Positions 14,528 through 22,212 of a stretch of 64,000 nucleotides of DNA are shown in pieces; positions within the stretch are counted from its first letter, which is position 1; each line of letters begins with the position of its first letter. A program made the position numbers and the translations under genes. The stretch spans positions 1 to 64,000 of the forward strand of contig NZ_JBKEIT010000003.1 of assembly GCF_046365375.1 (NCBI RefSeq), given 5' to 3'. The DNA comes from Butyricimonas muris (lineage in GTDB: Bacteria; Bacteroidota; Bacteroidia; Bacteroidales; Marinifilaceae). The notes under the pieces are model-generated. The model saw only the letters and a program-made list of their open reading frames with translations. It had not been told where the DNA came from and ran no database searches.

Positions 14528-15361
14528 AGAAGTCCCCGAACAGAAAAGGCCGACCGCGGCTCTTCCCGGGTATGTTTCTTCCAGTTCGTGCTGGTGATAG
14601 AGGTATCCGGCGTCATCGTAGTATTTGGCATCCCGGGGGCATTTCTTGATGCAGGCACCGCATTTGATACAGATACCCGTGATTTCTTTCACGTTGTCGG
14701 GGTTAATCGAGCCCATGGGGCAGACTTTGGCGCATAGTCCGCAGTCATTGCAGCGGTCGTTGGTAAGGGGTTTCACCTTGCGTATGTCTATCGGGTTGCC
14801 GTGACGGTCACGGGGCGTGTAATACCCGCGATAGGGGTAAGGGGTGCCGGGTACTTCCACGAGGGGCGGTTCCGCGGGGAGCGTGTTGCACGCGGCGGCA
14901 ACGTCAAGTGCGAAGGCGGCGGCGGTGTCGAGGTCGCGCGTGTCGGGACGGTCTTTCGCGAGAACGCGGGAGAACGAGTGTTCCCCGACGAAAGCGGCGG
15001 CGGCGACGGGGTGGAGTCCGCTGCGGGCGAGGATGTCCCGAAGTTCGACGAGGGCATCGTCGTAATTCCGGTTTCCGAACACGGTGACGGGTACCGCCAA
15101 AGCCCCGTTGCCCGCAATGGTGGCGAGGTAGGGGAGTAGTACGTTGGGTACTCGTCCGGCATAGACGGGGGTACCGAAAACGACGAGTTCGTCGTCGTCG
15201 AAGACCAACGGGGCGGTTCTCGCCTCGGGCAAGGTGAAATCATACTCGCCGCGAGTGGCGTTCAACGCCCGCGCGATGTGCTTTGCCACGGTGGCGACCA
15301 CTTCCCGCGTGGTTCCCGTCGGGCTGAAGTAGACCGCCCGCACTCGTTTTATCGTTCTCAT
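14525..15361 (-). CDS. EFR1-type flavodoxin/ferredoxin fusion protein
   Basis: About 278 residues from the ATG at 15361. A longer frame starts at 15469, but the ATG at 15361 overlaps the epimerase stop as ATGA and is followed at once by the flavodoxin start AVYFSPTGTT, so it is preferred. Domains: a flavodoxin fold (about 1-190) with the FMN phosphate loop SPTGTT and the segment VFGTPVYAGR, then two [4Fe-4S] clusters in a bacterial ferredoxin domain (CNDCGLCAKVCP and CIKCGACIKKCP). Such EFR1 proteins are putative intracellular electron carriers. The partner enzyme is unknown. The gene is translationally coupled to the upstream epimerase gene. Confidence 0.88.
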   Translation of the reverse strand: MRTIKRVRAVYFSPTGTTREVVATVAKHIARALNATRGEYDFTLPEARTAPLVFDDDELVVFGTPVYAGRVPNVLLPYLATIAGNGALAVPVTVFGNRNYDDALVELRDILARSGLHPVAAAAFVGEHSFSRVLAKDRPDTRDLDTAAAFALDVAAACNTLPAEPPLVEVPGTPYPYRGYYTPRDRHGNPIDIRKVKPLTNDRCNDCGLCAKVCPMGSINPDNVKEITGICIKCGACIKKCPRDAKYYDDAGYLYHQHELEETYPGRAAVGLFCSGTS

Positions 15362-16377
15362 TTCTTGTAGTATTCTTTGAACCATCGCGCGAAGCGGGCG
15401 ATACCCGTTTCCAGCGAGGTGTAGGGCGTGTAATCGTAGTCTTCTCGCAACCGGGTGGTGTCCGCCCATGTCCGGTAGACGTCACCCGCCTGCATCCCCA
15501 CGAATTCTTTGCGGGCAACGCGTCCCATGTGTTTTTCCAGCAGGTGGACGAAATCCATGAGTTGCACGGGGGAGCCGTGCCCTATGTTATATATGGTAGC
15601 GGGTACGCCGGGTACATCTTCCCGAATTACGCCGGGAGTGGTGACGATTTTCTCTATTCCCGTGACGATATCGTCGATATAGGTGAAGTCGCGCGACAGG
15701 TCGCCGTTGTTAAAGACGCGTATGGTTTCGTCGTTCCGTATGGCGTTGGCGAAGAGCATGGGTGCCATGTCCGGGCGACCGAACGGCCCGTATACCGTGA
15801 AGAAGCGTAGCCCGATGGTTTGCAGCTTGTAGAGATGGGCGTAGGTGAACGCCATCAGTTCGTTGCCCTTCTTCGTGGCGGCGTAGATGCTGATAGGGTG
15901 GTCTACGTTGTCCGTTTCCTTGAAAGGTACGGATGGGTTGTTCCCGTACACGGACGATGACGAGGCGTATATGAATTTCTTGCAGTTCGCTTTTTTGCTC
16001 GCTTCCAGTAGGTTGAGGAAGCCTACCACGTTACTCTGCACGTAACTCTCCGGGTTCGTCAGGCTGTAGCGCACGCCTGCCTGTGCCGCGAGGTTCACCA
16101 CGGCGTCGAAGCGGCAGGTTTCCATCAGCCGGTTCACGGCTTCCGCGTCGCAGAGGTCTATCTGGCAAAAGGTGTAAGCGGGGTATCGCGCGGACACGAT
16201 TTCTTTTTTCGGTTCGGGATGGTCTATCCCGCACTCGTGCAGGCGGTCGAGTTTGAGCGATACGTCGTAATAATGGTTGATAGAGTCGATACCGTACACG
16301 GTATGTCCCGATGCCAGTAGTTTCCGCGCCAGGTAGAAACCGATGAAACCCGCTGTTCCCGTTACTAGGATATTCAT
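15358..16377 (-). CDS. NAD-dependent nucleotide-sugar epimerase, UDP-glucuronate 4-epimerase type
   Basis: A 339-residue extended short-chain dehydrogenase. The NAD-binding loop GTAGFIG is at residues 7-13; the catalytic set is Ser139-142 (SSSS before VYG), Tyr165 and Lys169 (YAATK). The sequence around QAGVRYSL and RFFTVYGPFGRPDM resembles UDP-glucuronate 4-epimerases, which make UDP-galacturonate for surface polysaccharides; a GalE-like substrate cannot be excluded. It starts 13 bp after mtaB and overlaps the EFR1 start by 4 bp, so the three genes form an operon, although their functions are not obviously linked. Confidence 0.85.
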   Translation of the reverse strand: MNILVTGTAGFIGFYLARKLLASGHTVYGIDSINHYYDVSLKLDRLHECGIDHPEPKKEIVSARYPAYTFCQIDLCDAEAVNRLMETCRFDAVVNLAAQAGVRYSLTNPESYVQSNVVGFLNLLEASKKANCKKFIYASSSSVYGNNPSVPFKETDNVDHPISIYAATKKGNELMAFTYAHLYKLQTIGLRFFTVYGPFGRPDMAPMLFANAIRNDETIRVFNNGDLSRDFTYIDDIVTGIEKIVTTPGVIREDVPGVPATIYNIGHGSPVQLMDFVHLLEKHMGRVARKEFVGMQAGDVYRTWADTTRLREDYDYTPYTSLETGIARFARWFKEYYKK

Positions 16378-16390
16378 GTTGCTTGTCGTT

Positions 16391-17692
16391 TTAGTTTATT
16401 GTTCCGTTCATGTTGTCGTTCGCGTTTATCGTGCCTAACTTGACGGGCACGATGCGGTTAGCCAGTGTCCGGTCGTAAGGCAGTTCCACCCGGATGTAGT
16501 TATCCGTGAATCCGCATATAGACCCGTCCGTTTCGCTGTCCTCGAACAGCACGGGGCGCGTTTCGTTCTCGTGTGCCGTGTAGAACGAGCGCAGTTTCTG
16601 TTCGGATATGTCGAGCAGGACGTTTACCCGGCGGTGTTTTTCCGCTTGCGACACGATATACGGGATTTCGAGCGCTTTGGTTCCGGCGCGTTCCGAGTAA
16701 GGGAACACGTGCAGTTGCGACACGTCGAGTCCCGCGATAAATTCCCGCGCGTCCTCGAATGCCTCGGGCGTTTCTCCCCGCGCTCCCGCTATCACGTCCA
16801 CGCCGATGAAGGCGTCGGGGCGAAGGGTCTTGATTTCCCGCACCTTGGCGGCGAATAGTTCCCGGTCGTAGCGGCGTTTCATGAGGTGCAACACCTCGTT
16901 GCTGCCCGATTGCAGCGGCACGTGGAAGTGCGGCATAAAACGGCGCGACGATGCCACGAAGCGGATGATTTCGTCCGTCAACAGGTTCGGCTCGATGGAC
17001 GATACCCGGAAACGCTCGACTTCTTCCACCTCGTCCAAGGCTTGCAGGAGCTGGGAGAAGGTTTCGCCCGTGCCCCGCCCGAAGTCGCCCGTGTTCACGC
17101 CCGTGAGGATGATTTCCCGTATGCCTCGCGCGGCGGCATCCCGCGCGGCATCGAGTACGGCGCGGATGGTGGCGCTGCGGCTTCGCCCGCGAGCGAAAGG
17201 AATGGTGCAATAGGTGCAGAAATAGTCGCAACCGTCCTGTATCTTGAGGAAGCTGCGGGTGCGGTCGCCATAGGAGTAAGCGAGGTCGAAGTTGCCCACT
17301 TTAAAGATGTCGCACGAGTGCGGTTCTTGTTTTTCCTGTTCTTCGAGGTGGGTGAGGTAATGTGCCACGTTGAATTTGTCCCGCGCGCCGAGCACGAGGT
17401 TCACTCCCTCGATAGCCATGATTTCCCGTGCCCGCAACTGCGCGTAGCATCCTACCACGACTATGTAGGCGCCGGGGTTCCGGTGCACGATTTTCCGTAT
17501 CAGTTGCCGTCCCTTTTTCTCCGCTATGTCGGTGACGCTGCACGTGTTGATGACGAAGATGTCCGCTCCCTCTTTTTCTCCCGCGGTCACCGCTCCCGCC
17601 TGTTCGAGGCTGTGCTTGATCGTGGAGGTTTCCGAGAAATTCAGTTTGCATCCTAAAGTGACGTACGCCACTCTCTTCCCTGCTATATTCAT
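16391..17692 (-). CDS. mtaB: tRNA t6A37 methylthiotransferase MtaB
   Basis: A 433-residue radical-SAM methylthiotransferase that converts t6A37 to ms2t6A37 in ANN-decoding tRNAs. The N-terminal MTTase domain has Cys15 (LGCKLN), Cys51 (NTCSVT) and Cys82 (VGCYA), which bind the auxiliary cluster. The radical-SAM motif is CxxxCxxC at Cys155, Cys159 and Cys162. The C-terminus (about 370-425) is a TRAM-like domain. The early LGCKLN signature and length distinguish it from MiaB and RimO. It heads a - strand operon with a TATCTTTG promoter box about 30 bp upstream. Confidence 0.93.
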   Translation of the reverse strand: MNIAGKRVAYVTLGCKLNFSETSTIKHSLEQAGAVTAGEKEGADIFVINTCSVTDIAEKKGRQLIRKIVHRNPGAYIVVVGCYAQLRAREIMAIEGVNLVLGARDKFNVAHYLTHLEEQEKQEPHSCDIFKVGNFDLAYSYGDRTRSFLKIQDGCDYFCTYCTIPFARGRSRSATIRAVLDAARDAAARGIREIILTGVNTGDFGRGTGETFSQLLQALDEVEEVERFRVSSIEPNLLTDEIIRFVASSRRFMPHFHVPLQSGSNEVLHLMKRRYDRELFAAKVREIKTLRPDAFIGVDVIAGARGETPEAFEDAREFIAGLDVSQLHVFPYSERAGTKALEIPYIVSQAEKHRRVNVLLDISEQKLRSFYTAHENETRPVLFEDSETDGSICGFTDNYIRVELPYDRTLANRIVPVKLGTINANDNMNGTIN

Positions 17693-17721
17693 GCGTGATT
17701 GTTTTTTACATCTTAGGGGGG

Positions 17722-17729
17722 CAAAGATA
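17722..17729 (-). promoter_or_regulatory. Probable -7 box of the mtaB operon
   Basis: TATCTTTG on the - strand matches TAnnTTTG and ends 30 bp before the mtaB ATG. No TTTG is seen at -33; that position lies in the repeat element starting at 17737, so the repeat forms the upstream part of this promoter region. Confidence 0.5.
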
Positions 17730-17736
17730 GAAAAAA

Positions 17737-17884
17737 GTTTATAAGGTTCATAAGGTTTATAAGGTTCATAAAGTGACGGGTGTCCTTCGGACTGTGTTTA
17801 TCGGCAGCCATGCTGCTGTGGATAAAGCGCCCGCGAGGGTCAATCAACTTTATAAACTTTATAAACCTTATAAACCTTATGAAC
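17737..17884. repeat. Dispersed hairpin-core repeat element, copy 1
   Basis: The left arm consists of TTATAAGGTT/CATAAGGTT-like units (17737-17770) and the right arm of the inverted units (17845-17884). The core (17773-17841) has GTCCTTCGGAC, CGGCAGC-cat-GCTGCTG and a CGC-rich hairpin CCGCGAGGG. The core matches copies at 49357-49427 (inverted) and 57139-57208. It lies between the divergent mtaB and lpxB genes. Confidence 0.8.
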
Positions 17885-17924
17885 TTTTTTTGTAACTTGC
17901 CGCGTCAATAATATATTGGAAGAG

Positions 17925-19061
17925 ATGAGATATTACGTTATAGCCGGGGAGGCATCGGGTGATTTGCACGCCTCGAATTTGATCAAGGGATTAAGACACC
18001 ATGACTCTGCCGCCGAGGTGCGCGGGTGGGGTGGGGATTTGATGCGTGCCGCCGGGTGTGACATCGTGCGTCATTACAAGGATACCGCTATCATGGGGTT
18101 TCTTACCGTATTGAAGAATCTCGACAAGATTAAGGCGAATATCGACGAGTGTCGCCGGGATATTCTTGCGTGGCGACCGGATGTCGTGATTCTCGTCGAT
18201 TACGGTGGCTTTAACTTGCGCGTGGCGAAGTTTATCAAGGAGGCGGGTATCCCTGTCTATTATTATATATCGCCGAAGATATGGGCGTGGAACACGGGAC
18301 GGGTGAAGAAGATCAAACGCTTGGTCGATCGGATGTTCGTGATTTTCCCTTTCGAGGTGGATTTCTACGCCCGGTACGGTTACCCGGTTTATTACGCGGG
18401 CAACCCGCTGGTGGATGCTATCCACGACCGGGATCACAAGAATGAATCATTCGAGGAGTTTACCCGCGTGAACGGGTTGTCGGGCAAACCGATTATCGCT
18501 CTCGTGGCGGGTAGCCGCGCGCAGGAGTTGAAGCACGTGCTGCCGAAGATGTTGCTGATGATGCCTCATTTCCCCGACCACGAGTTCGTGATCGCGGGGG
18601 CGCCCTCGATGATGGATGCCGATTACGCTCCTTATATTCAAGGGAAGAACGTGCGGATTGTTTACGGGCAGACTTATCGCCTCGTGAAGCAAGCCCGTGC
18701 CGCGCTGGTCACGTCCGGCACGGCGACGCTGGAAACCGCTATCCTCGGAACCCCGCAAGTGGTTTGTTATAGCGGGGAAGGTGGTGCTCTCAGTTATTTC
18801 CTGTTCAAGACTTTCGTGAAAGTGAAATATATCTCTCTCGTGAATCTGATCGCGGGGAGGGAGGTGGTGCCCGAGTTGCTTATGCAAAAGCTGAACGAAC
18901 GCAATATCCTGCGGGAGCTTTCCGCTATCCTGCCCGACGGGGAAAACCGCGAGCGGATGTTGTCCGGTTATCGTGAAGTGAACGGACGGTTGGGAGAACC
19001 CGGTGCGTCGGAGCGGTTCGCGGAGATGATGATAAAGGAACTTACTAATTTTAGATTTTAG
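17925..19061 (+). CDS. lpxB: Lipid-A-disaccharide synthase LpxB
   Basis: About 378 residues from the ATG at 17925; an in-frame TTG at 17916 would add three residues but is not needed. LpxB joins UDP-2,3-diacylglucosamine with lipid X to form the lipid A disaccharide at the inner membrane. The family start VIAGEASGDLHA is present, followed by KYYISPKIWAW-type sequence (YYYISPKIWAWN), a PFE stretch (IFPFEVDFY), NPLVD and the C-terminal TSGTATLE motif. The last four residues and the stop codon (TAG) are formed by a TTTTAGATT repeat unit, so the original C-terminus may have been slightly different. A strong hairpin follows at 19134-19160. Confidence 0.94.
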   Translation: MRYYVIAGEASGDLHASNLIKGLRHHDSAAEVRGWGGDLMRAAGCDIVRHYKDTAIMGFLTVLKNLDKIKANIDECRRDILAWRPDVVILVDYGGFNLRVAKFIKEAGIPVYYYISPKIWAWNTGRVKKIKRLVDRMFVIFPFEVDFYARYGYPVYYAGNPLVDAIHDRDHKNESFEEFTRVNGLSGKPIIALVAGSRAQELKHVLPKMLLMMPHFPDHEFVIAGAPSMMDADYAPYIQGKNVRIVYGQTYRLVKQARAALVTSGTATLETAILGTPQVVCYSGEGGALSYFLFKTFVKVKYISLVNLIAGREVVPELLMQKLNERNILRELSAILPDGENRERMLSGYREVNGRLGEPGASERFAEMMIKELTNFRF

Positions 19062-19098
19062 ATTTTAGATTTTAGATTTTAGATTGAGTGATTGAAAA
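19049..19098. repeat. TTTTAGATT tandem repeat at the lpxB 3' end
   Basis: Four consecutive ATTTTAG units begin inside the last codons of lpxB and supply its TAG stop (19059-19061). A GATTGA tail follows, as in other copies of this family. Confidence 0.7.
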
Positions 19099-19133
19099 GA
19101 TTCCCGAAGCAACTTGCTGAAGGCAAATGCAAC

Positions 19134-19160
19134 CTTTAATTCGCTGAAAGCGAATTAAAG
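19134..19160. terminator. 12-bp perfect hairpin between convergent lpxB and the WbqC-like gene
   Basis: CTTTAATTCGCT and AGCGAATTAAAG pair perfectly around a GAA loop. The stem contains the stop codon of the - strand gene (TAA at 19155-19157). The A/T-rich ends allow it to act as a terminator in both directions. The preceding AACTTGC...GGCAAATGCAAC sequence recurs near 42985-43010. Confidence 0.6.
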
Positions 19161-19769
19161 ATAACCTCCCGTTTCCGGCCCCATGTTAAAAAGCAGGTCT
19201 ATGATACTGAGATTGGGGGTAAATGGGAAACGCTCGGCAAAGGTCTGGTGGTATGGTTTGGGCGTGAAAGGGCGTTCTGCGCGGCGGCGGGACGGTTTTG
19301 GGTGGATGACGTCACGGAGGTCGTCGTGGTTCACGGTGATGGGGTAATAATCTTCCGTGAACGTGAGGGGGCGGTTAAGACCGATGTTTTCCATGAGCTC
19401 GCGTAATATTTTCGTGTTGAGGTCGAGGAGGTATTTTTCTTTTCGCTCGAAGAAGGGAAGAAGGTTGTCAATATAATAGTCGTAATAAGGCGAATTTTTG
19501 TAGGCGGATTCGATGCCCTTGAAGTGGAGTTTCTGCCAGTTGGTGGAATAGTCAACGAGTACGTCTTTCGTGAGAATCTTGAGGGAAGCCCCTTTCACGA
19601 CAGGAACGGAGAGGGTCATGACGCCGTTGGCGGTCATGATGTCGCAACGGTTACGATAACTTTGTTTCCCGTAACTCTCGTGTTGTTCGACGAGTATTTC
19701 CGAACAGTTCTTGATCTCCGAGAAGTATTGAATCGGGGGAAAATAGGCGGTGTTGACGAGTATATTCAT
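19155..19769 (-). CDS. WbqC-like family protein
   Basis: A 204-residue protein with the WbqC family start: a hydrophobic strand followed by TAYFPPIQYFSEI, then ESYGKQSYRNRCDI, VPVVKG, and DYSTNWQKLHFKGIESAYKNSPYY spread over residues 70-97. WbqC-like proteins are often associated with polysaccharide or aminosugar biosynthesis, but no enzyme activity is firmly established. It is convergent with lpxB and alone on its strand. A TATCTTTG box 85 bp upstream may be its promoter. Length is typical (about 200-230 residues). Confidence 0.85.
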   Translation of the reverse strand: MNILVNTAYFPPIQYFSEIKNCSEILVEQHESYGKQSYRNRCDIMTANGVMTLSVPVVKGASLKILTKDVLVDYSTNWQKLHFKGIESAYKNSPYYDYYIDNLLPFFERKEKYLLDLNTKILRELMENIGLNRPLTFTEDYYPITVNHDDLRDVIHPKPSRRRAERPFTPKPYHQTFAERFPFTPNLSIIDLLFNMGPETGGYL

Positions 19770-20144
19770 ATATTTTTGTTCATTTACGATTTATGATTTC
19801 TTGATTTATGATTGAAAAATCAAACGTGTCGGCTTTGTGGCTTTTTTAGCGTGGCAAAGATAAGAATTTTTCATTTGAACGGAAATCTGTAATATTTTCT
19901 CTTTTTTGACAAATATATACCTAAAAAGTATGGAATGTGGTTCAATTGTTGTATATTGTAAGGCGAAAAGAATATTGTCCCGGTTCGGTGGGGGACTTCA
20001 CGGGTTGGCAAGAAAGGAGGATAATTTTTTACCCGTGAATAGAACAAAAGCCATGATTCCACGTAAATTAATGGTAACCGTTTTCTAACCGGATTGTAAC
20101 ATTAAAGCGGTTGATTTGAAAAGTAATTGATTAAAAAAAGATAT
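19770..20144. other. Intergenic region between the WbqC-like gene and glgB
   Basis: This 375-bp divergent region contains GATTTATGATT-type repeats (19781-19822), a TATCTTTG box for the - strand gene (19855-19862) and an A+T-rich tract before glgB. Short frames here (19871-20062 and 19906-20088) have no recognisable features and are not called. No clear + strand promoter for the glycogen genes was identified. Confidence 0.5.
19855..19862 (-). promoter_or_regulatory. Probable -7 box of the WbqC-like gene
   Basis: TATCTTTG on the - strand matches TAnnTTTG exactly; a weaker TTTC lies at the -33 position (19882-19885). It is 86 bp upstream of the ATG, with the repeat cluster in the leader. Confidence 0.45.
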
Positions 20145-22127
20145 ATGATGCTAAAACTCGTGGAACAAGATAAATTATTACAGCCGTACGAGGGGATTAT
20201 CGAGCGGAGGCACCGTCAGGTGCTGGATATGGAGCGGGAGTTCACGTACAGGACTACACGGTTGGCTGATTCGTGTAACTCTTATTTATATTACGGGTTA
20301 CACCGGACGGCGAACGAATGGGTGTTCCGGGAATGGGCACCGAACGCCACGGCGATTTATTTCCTCGGGGAGTTTAATGATTGGCGGAAGCATCCCGATT
20401 ACGCACTTACCAAAGCGGGCAGCGGGAATTGGGAAATTCGTCTTCCGGCGGATGTATTGGCTCACGAGATGCTGTATCGTCTACTGGTGGAATGGGACGG
20501 CGGGAGCGGCGAACGTCTGCCTTCACACGTCAGACGGGTGGTACAGGACGAATACACGAAAGTGTACAGCGCGCAGGTATGGGAGCCGCTGCATCCCTAT
20601 TTGATGCACAACGAGCGACCGCCCCGTGCGGAGAATCCCCTGATTTACGAGGCGCATATTGGTATGGCGACGGAGCACCGGAGGGTGGCGACATTCACGG
20701 AATTTCGTTTGTTCGTGTTGCCCCGGATCGTGGACTTGGGGTACAACACGATACAATTGATGGCGATACAGGAACACCCGTATTACGGTTCGTTCGGTTA
20801 TCAAGTGGCTAATTTCTTCGCCGTGAGTTCCCGTTTCGGGACTCCGGAAGAGTTGAGAGCCTTGATTGACGCGGCACACGGTATGGGGGTTCGGGTGATC
20901 ATGGATATCGTGCATTCTCACGCGGTGAACAACGAGGAGGAGGGGTTAAGTCGTTTTGACGGCACGACAGACCAGTATTTCTATCCCGGTGCGAGGGGAC
21001 ACCACCCGTTGTGGGATTCGCGTTGTTTTGATTACGGGAAGCATGAAGTGTTGAATTTCCTGTTGTCGAACTGTAAATACTGGTTGGAGGAGTTTCATTT
21101 TGACGGTTTTCGTTTTGACGGGATCACGAGTATGCTCTACTGGGATCACGGTATCGAACGGAGTTTCACGGAATACTCGATGTATTACGACGGGAACGAG
21201 GACGAGAACGCGATTACTTATCTGGCTTTGGCAAACCGGGTGATTCATCAAGTATTGCCCGATGCGATTTCCATAGCCGAAGACGTGAGCGGTATGCCCG
21301 GCGTGGCTTCCCCGATAGAGGACGGGGGGATGGGTTTCGATTACCGGATGAACATGGGTACGCCGGATTACTGGATTAAATTGCTGAAAGAGAAACGGGA
21401 CGAGGAGTGGCACGTGGGCGATCTGTTCTACGAGTTGACGAACAAGCGGGATGAGGAACACACGATCAGTTACGCCGAGAGTCACGATCAAGCGTTGGTG
21501 GGTGACAAGACGATCTTTTTCCGGCTGGTGGATAAGGCCGTTTACACTTCGATGAGTGTGTTTGACTCGAATGTCATTGTAGACCGGGGCATGGCGCTTC
21601 ACAAGATGATCCGACTGGTGACGATAGGCACGGCGGCGGACGGTTATCTGAATTTCATGGGTAACGAGTGGGGGCATCCGGAATGGATAGATTTCCCGCG
21701 GGAGGGCAACGGTTGGAGCTACGAGCACGCCCGGAGGTTGTGGAGTCTGGTTGACGACGAGAACCTGCGTTTCCGTTTCCTCAACGTTTTCGATAAAGCC
21801 ATGTTGCAGGCTGTAACGGATAACCGCGTGTTCGATTGGCGTCCGGAACCGCTGGTTCGGGATAACGAGCGGCAGATATTGATCTTTACGCGGGGGGACG
21901 TGATGTTCGTGTTTAACTTCAACCCGGAGAAGTCTTTCCCGGATTACAAGTTTGACGCACCTTCCGGTAAGTTTACCTATATTCTGGACACGGATGACAA
22001 GGCATTTGACGGGGCGGGACGAATAAACCACGGGACGGAACATTTCACCCGTTACGTGTCGCCCGGTCGGGGACAGTTAAGTTTATATATACCCGCGAGA
22101 ACGGGGATGATCTTACGACGATCATAG
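20145..22127 (+). CDS. glgB: 1,4-alpha-glucan branching enzyme (GH13)
   Basis: About 660 residues from the ATG at 20145 (an upstream TTG at 20127 is less likely). The enzyme cuts alpha-1,4-glucan chains and reattaches them by alpha-1,6 bonds. A CBM48-type N-terminal domain (about 30-150, VFREWAPNATAIYFLGEFNDW) precedes the GH13 barrel. Catalytic residues are visible as Asp325 (DGFRFDGI), Glu379 (IAEDVSG) and Asp448 (ESHDQ). The start MLKLVEQDKLLQPYEG and the eukaryote-like composition are typical of Bacteroidetes GlgB. It opens a five-gene glycogen cluster on the + strand. Confidence 0.93.
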   Translation: MMLKLVEQDKLLQPYEGIIERRHRQVLDMEREFTYRTTRLADSCNSYLYYGLHRTANEWVFREWAPNATAIYFLGEFNDWRKHPDYALTKAGSGNWEIRLPADVLAHEMLYRLLVEWDGGSGERLPSHVRRVVQDEYTKVYSAQVWEPLHPYLMHNERPPRAENPLIYEAHIGMATEHRRVATFTEFRLFVLPRIVDLGYNTIQLMAIQEHPYYGSFGYQVANFFAVSSRFGTPEELRALIDAAHGMGVRVIMDIVHSHAVNNEEEGLSRFDGTTDQYFYPGARGHHPLWDSRCFDYGKHEVLNFLLSNCKYWLEEFHFDGFRFDGITSMLYWDHGIERSFTEYSMYYDGNEDENAITYLALANRVIHQVLPDAISIAEDVSGMPGVASPIEDGGMGFDYRMNMGTPDYWIKLLKEKRDEEWHVGDLFYELTNKRDEEHTISYAESHDQALVGDKTIFFRLVDKAVYTSMSVFDSNVIVDRGMALHKMIRLVTIGTAADGYLNFMGNEWGHPEWIDFPREGNGWSYEHARRLWSLVDDENLRFRFLNVFDKAMLQAVTDNRVFDWRPEPLVRDNERQILIFTRGDVMFVFNFNPEKSFPDYKFDAPSGKFTYILDTDDKAFDGAGRINHGTEHFTRYVSPGRGQLSLYIPARTGMILRRS

Positions 22128-22130
22128 AAT

Positions 22131-22207
22131 AATTTATGATTTATGATTGACGATTTACGATTAATGAAATCTGCAATTATAAATCTAAAATCATTAAATC
22201 TAAAATT
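22131..22207. repeat. AT-rich repeat cluster between glgB and the debranching enzyme gene
   Basis: GATTTATGATT, GACGATTTACGATT and inverted ATCTAAAATC units fill most of the 85-bp gap. The inverted units could form a hairpin between two genes of the glycogen cluster. Confidence 0.6.
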
Positions 22208-22212
22208 GAAAC

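Noticed and set aside
15362..15469. Longer start for the EFR1 gene
   Set aside because: The extra 36 codons lie inside the epimerase gene in another frame. The ATG at 15361 forms an ATGA overlap and precedes the flavodoxin start directly.
19871..20088. Short frames on both strands upstream of glgB
   Set aside because: Both are about 60 codons, overlap each other in opposite directions and show no domain, signal or start features.
20946..22043. Long - strand frames inside glgB and other glycogen genes
   Set aside because: They are antisense shadows with His/Arg/Val-rich composition caused by codon bias of the real + strand genes.
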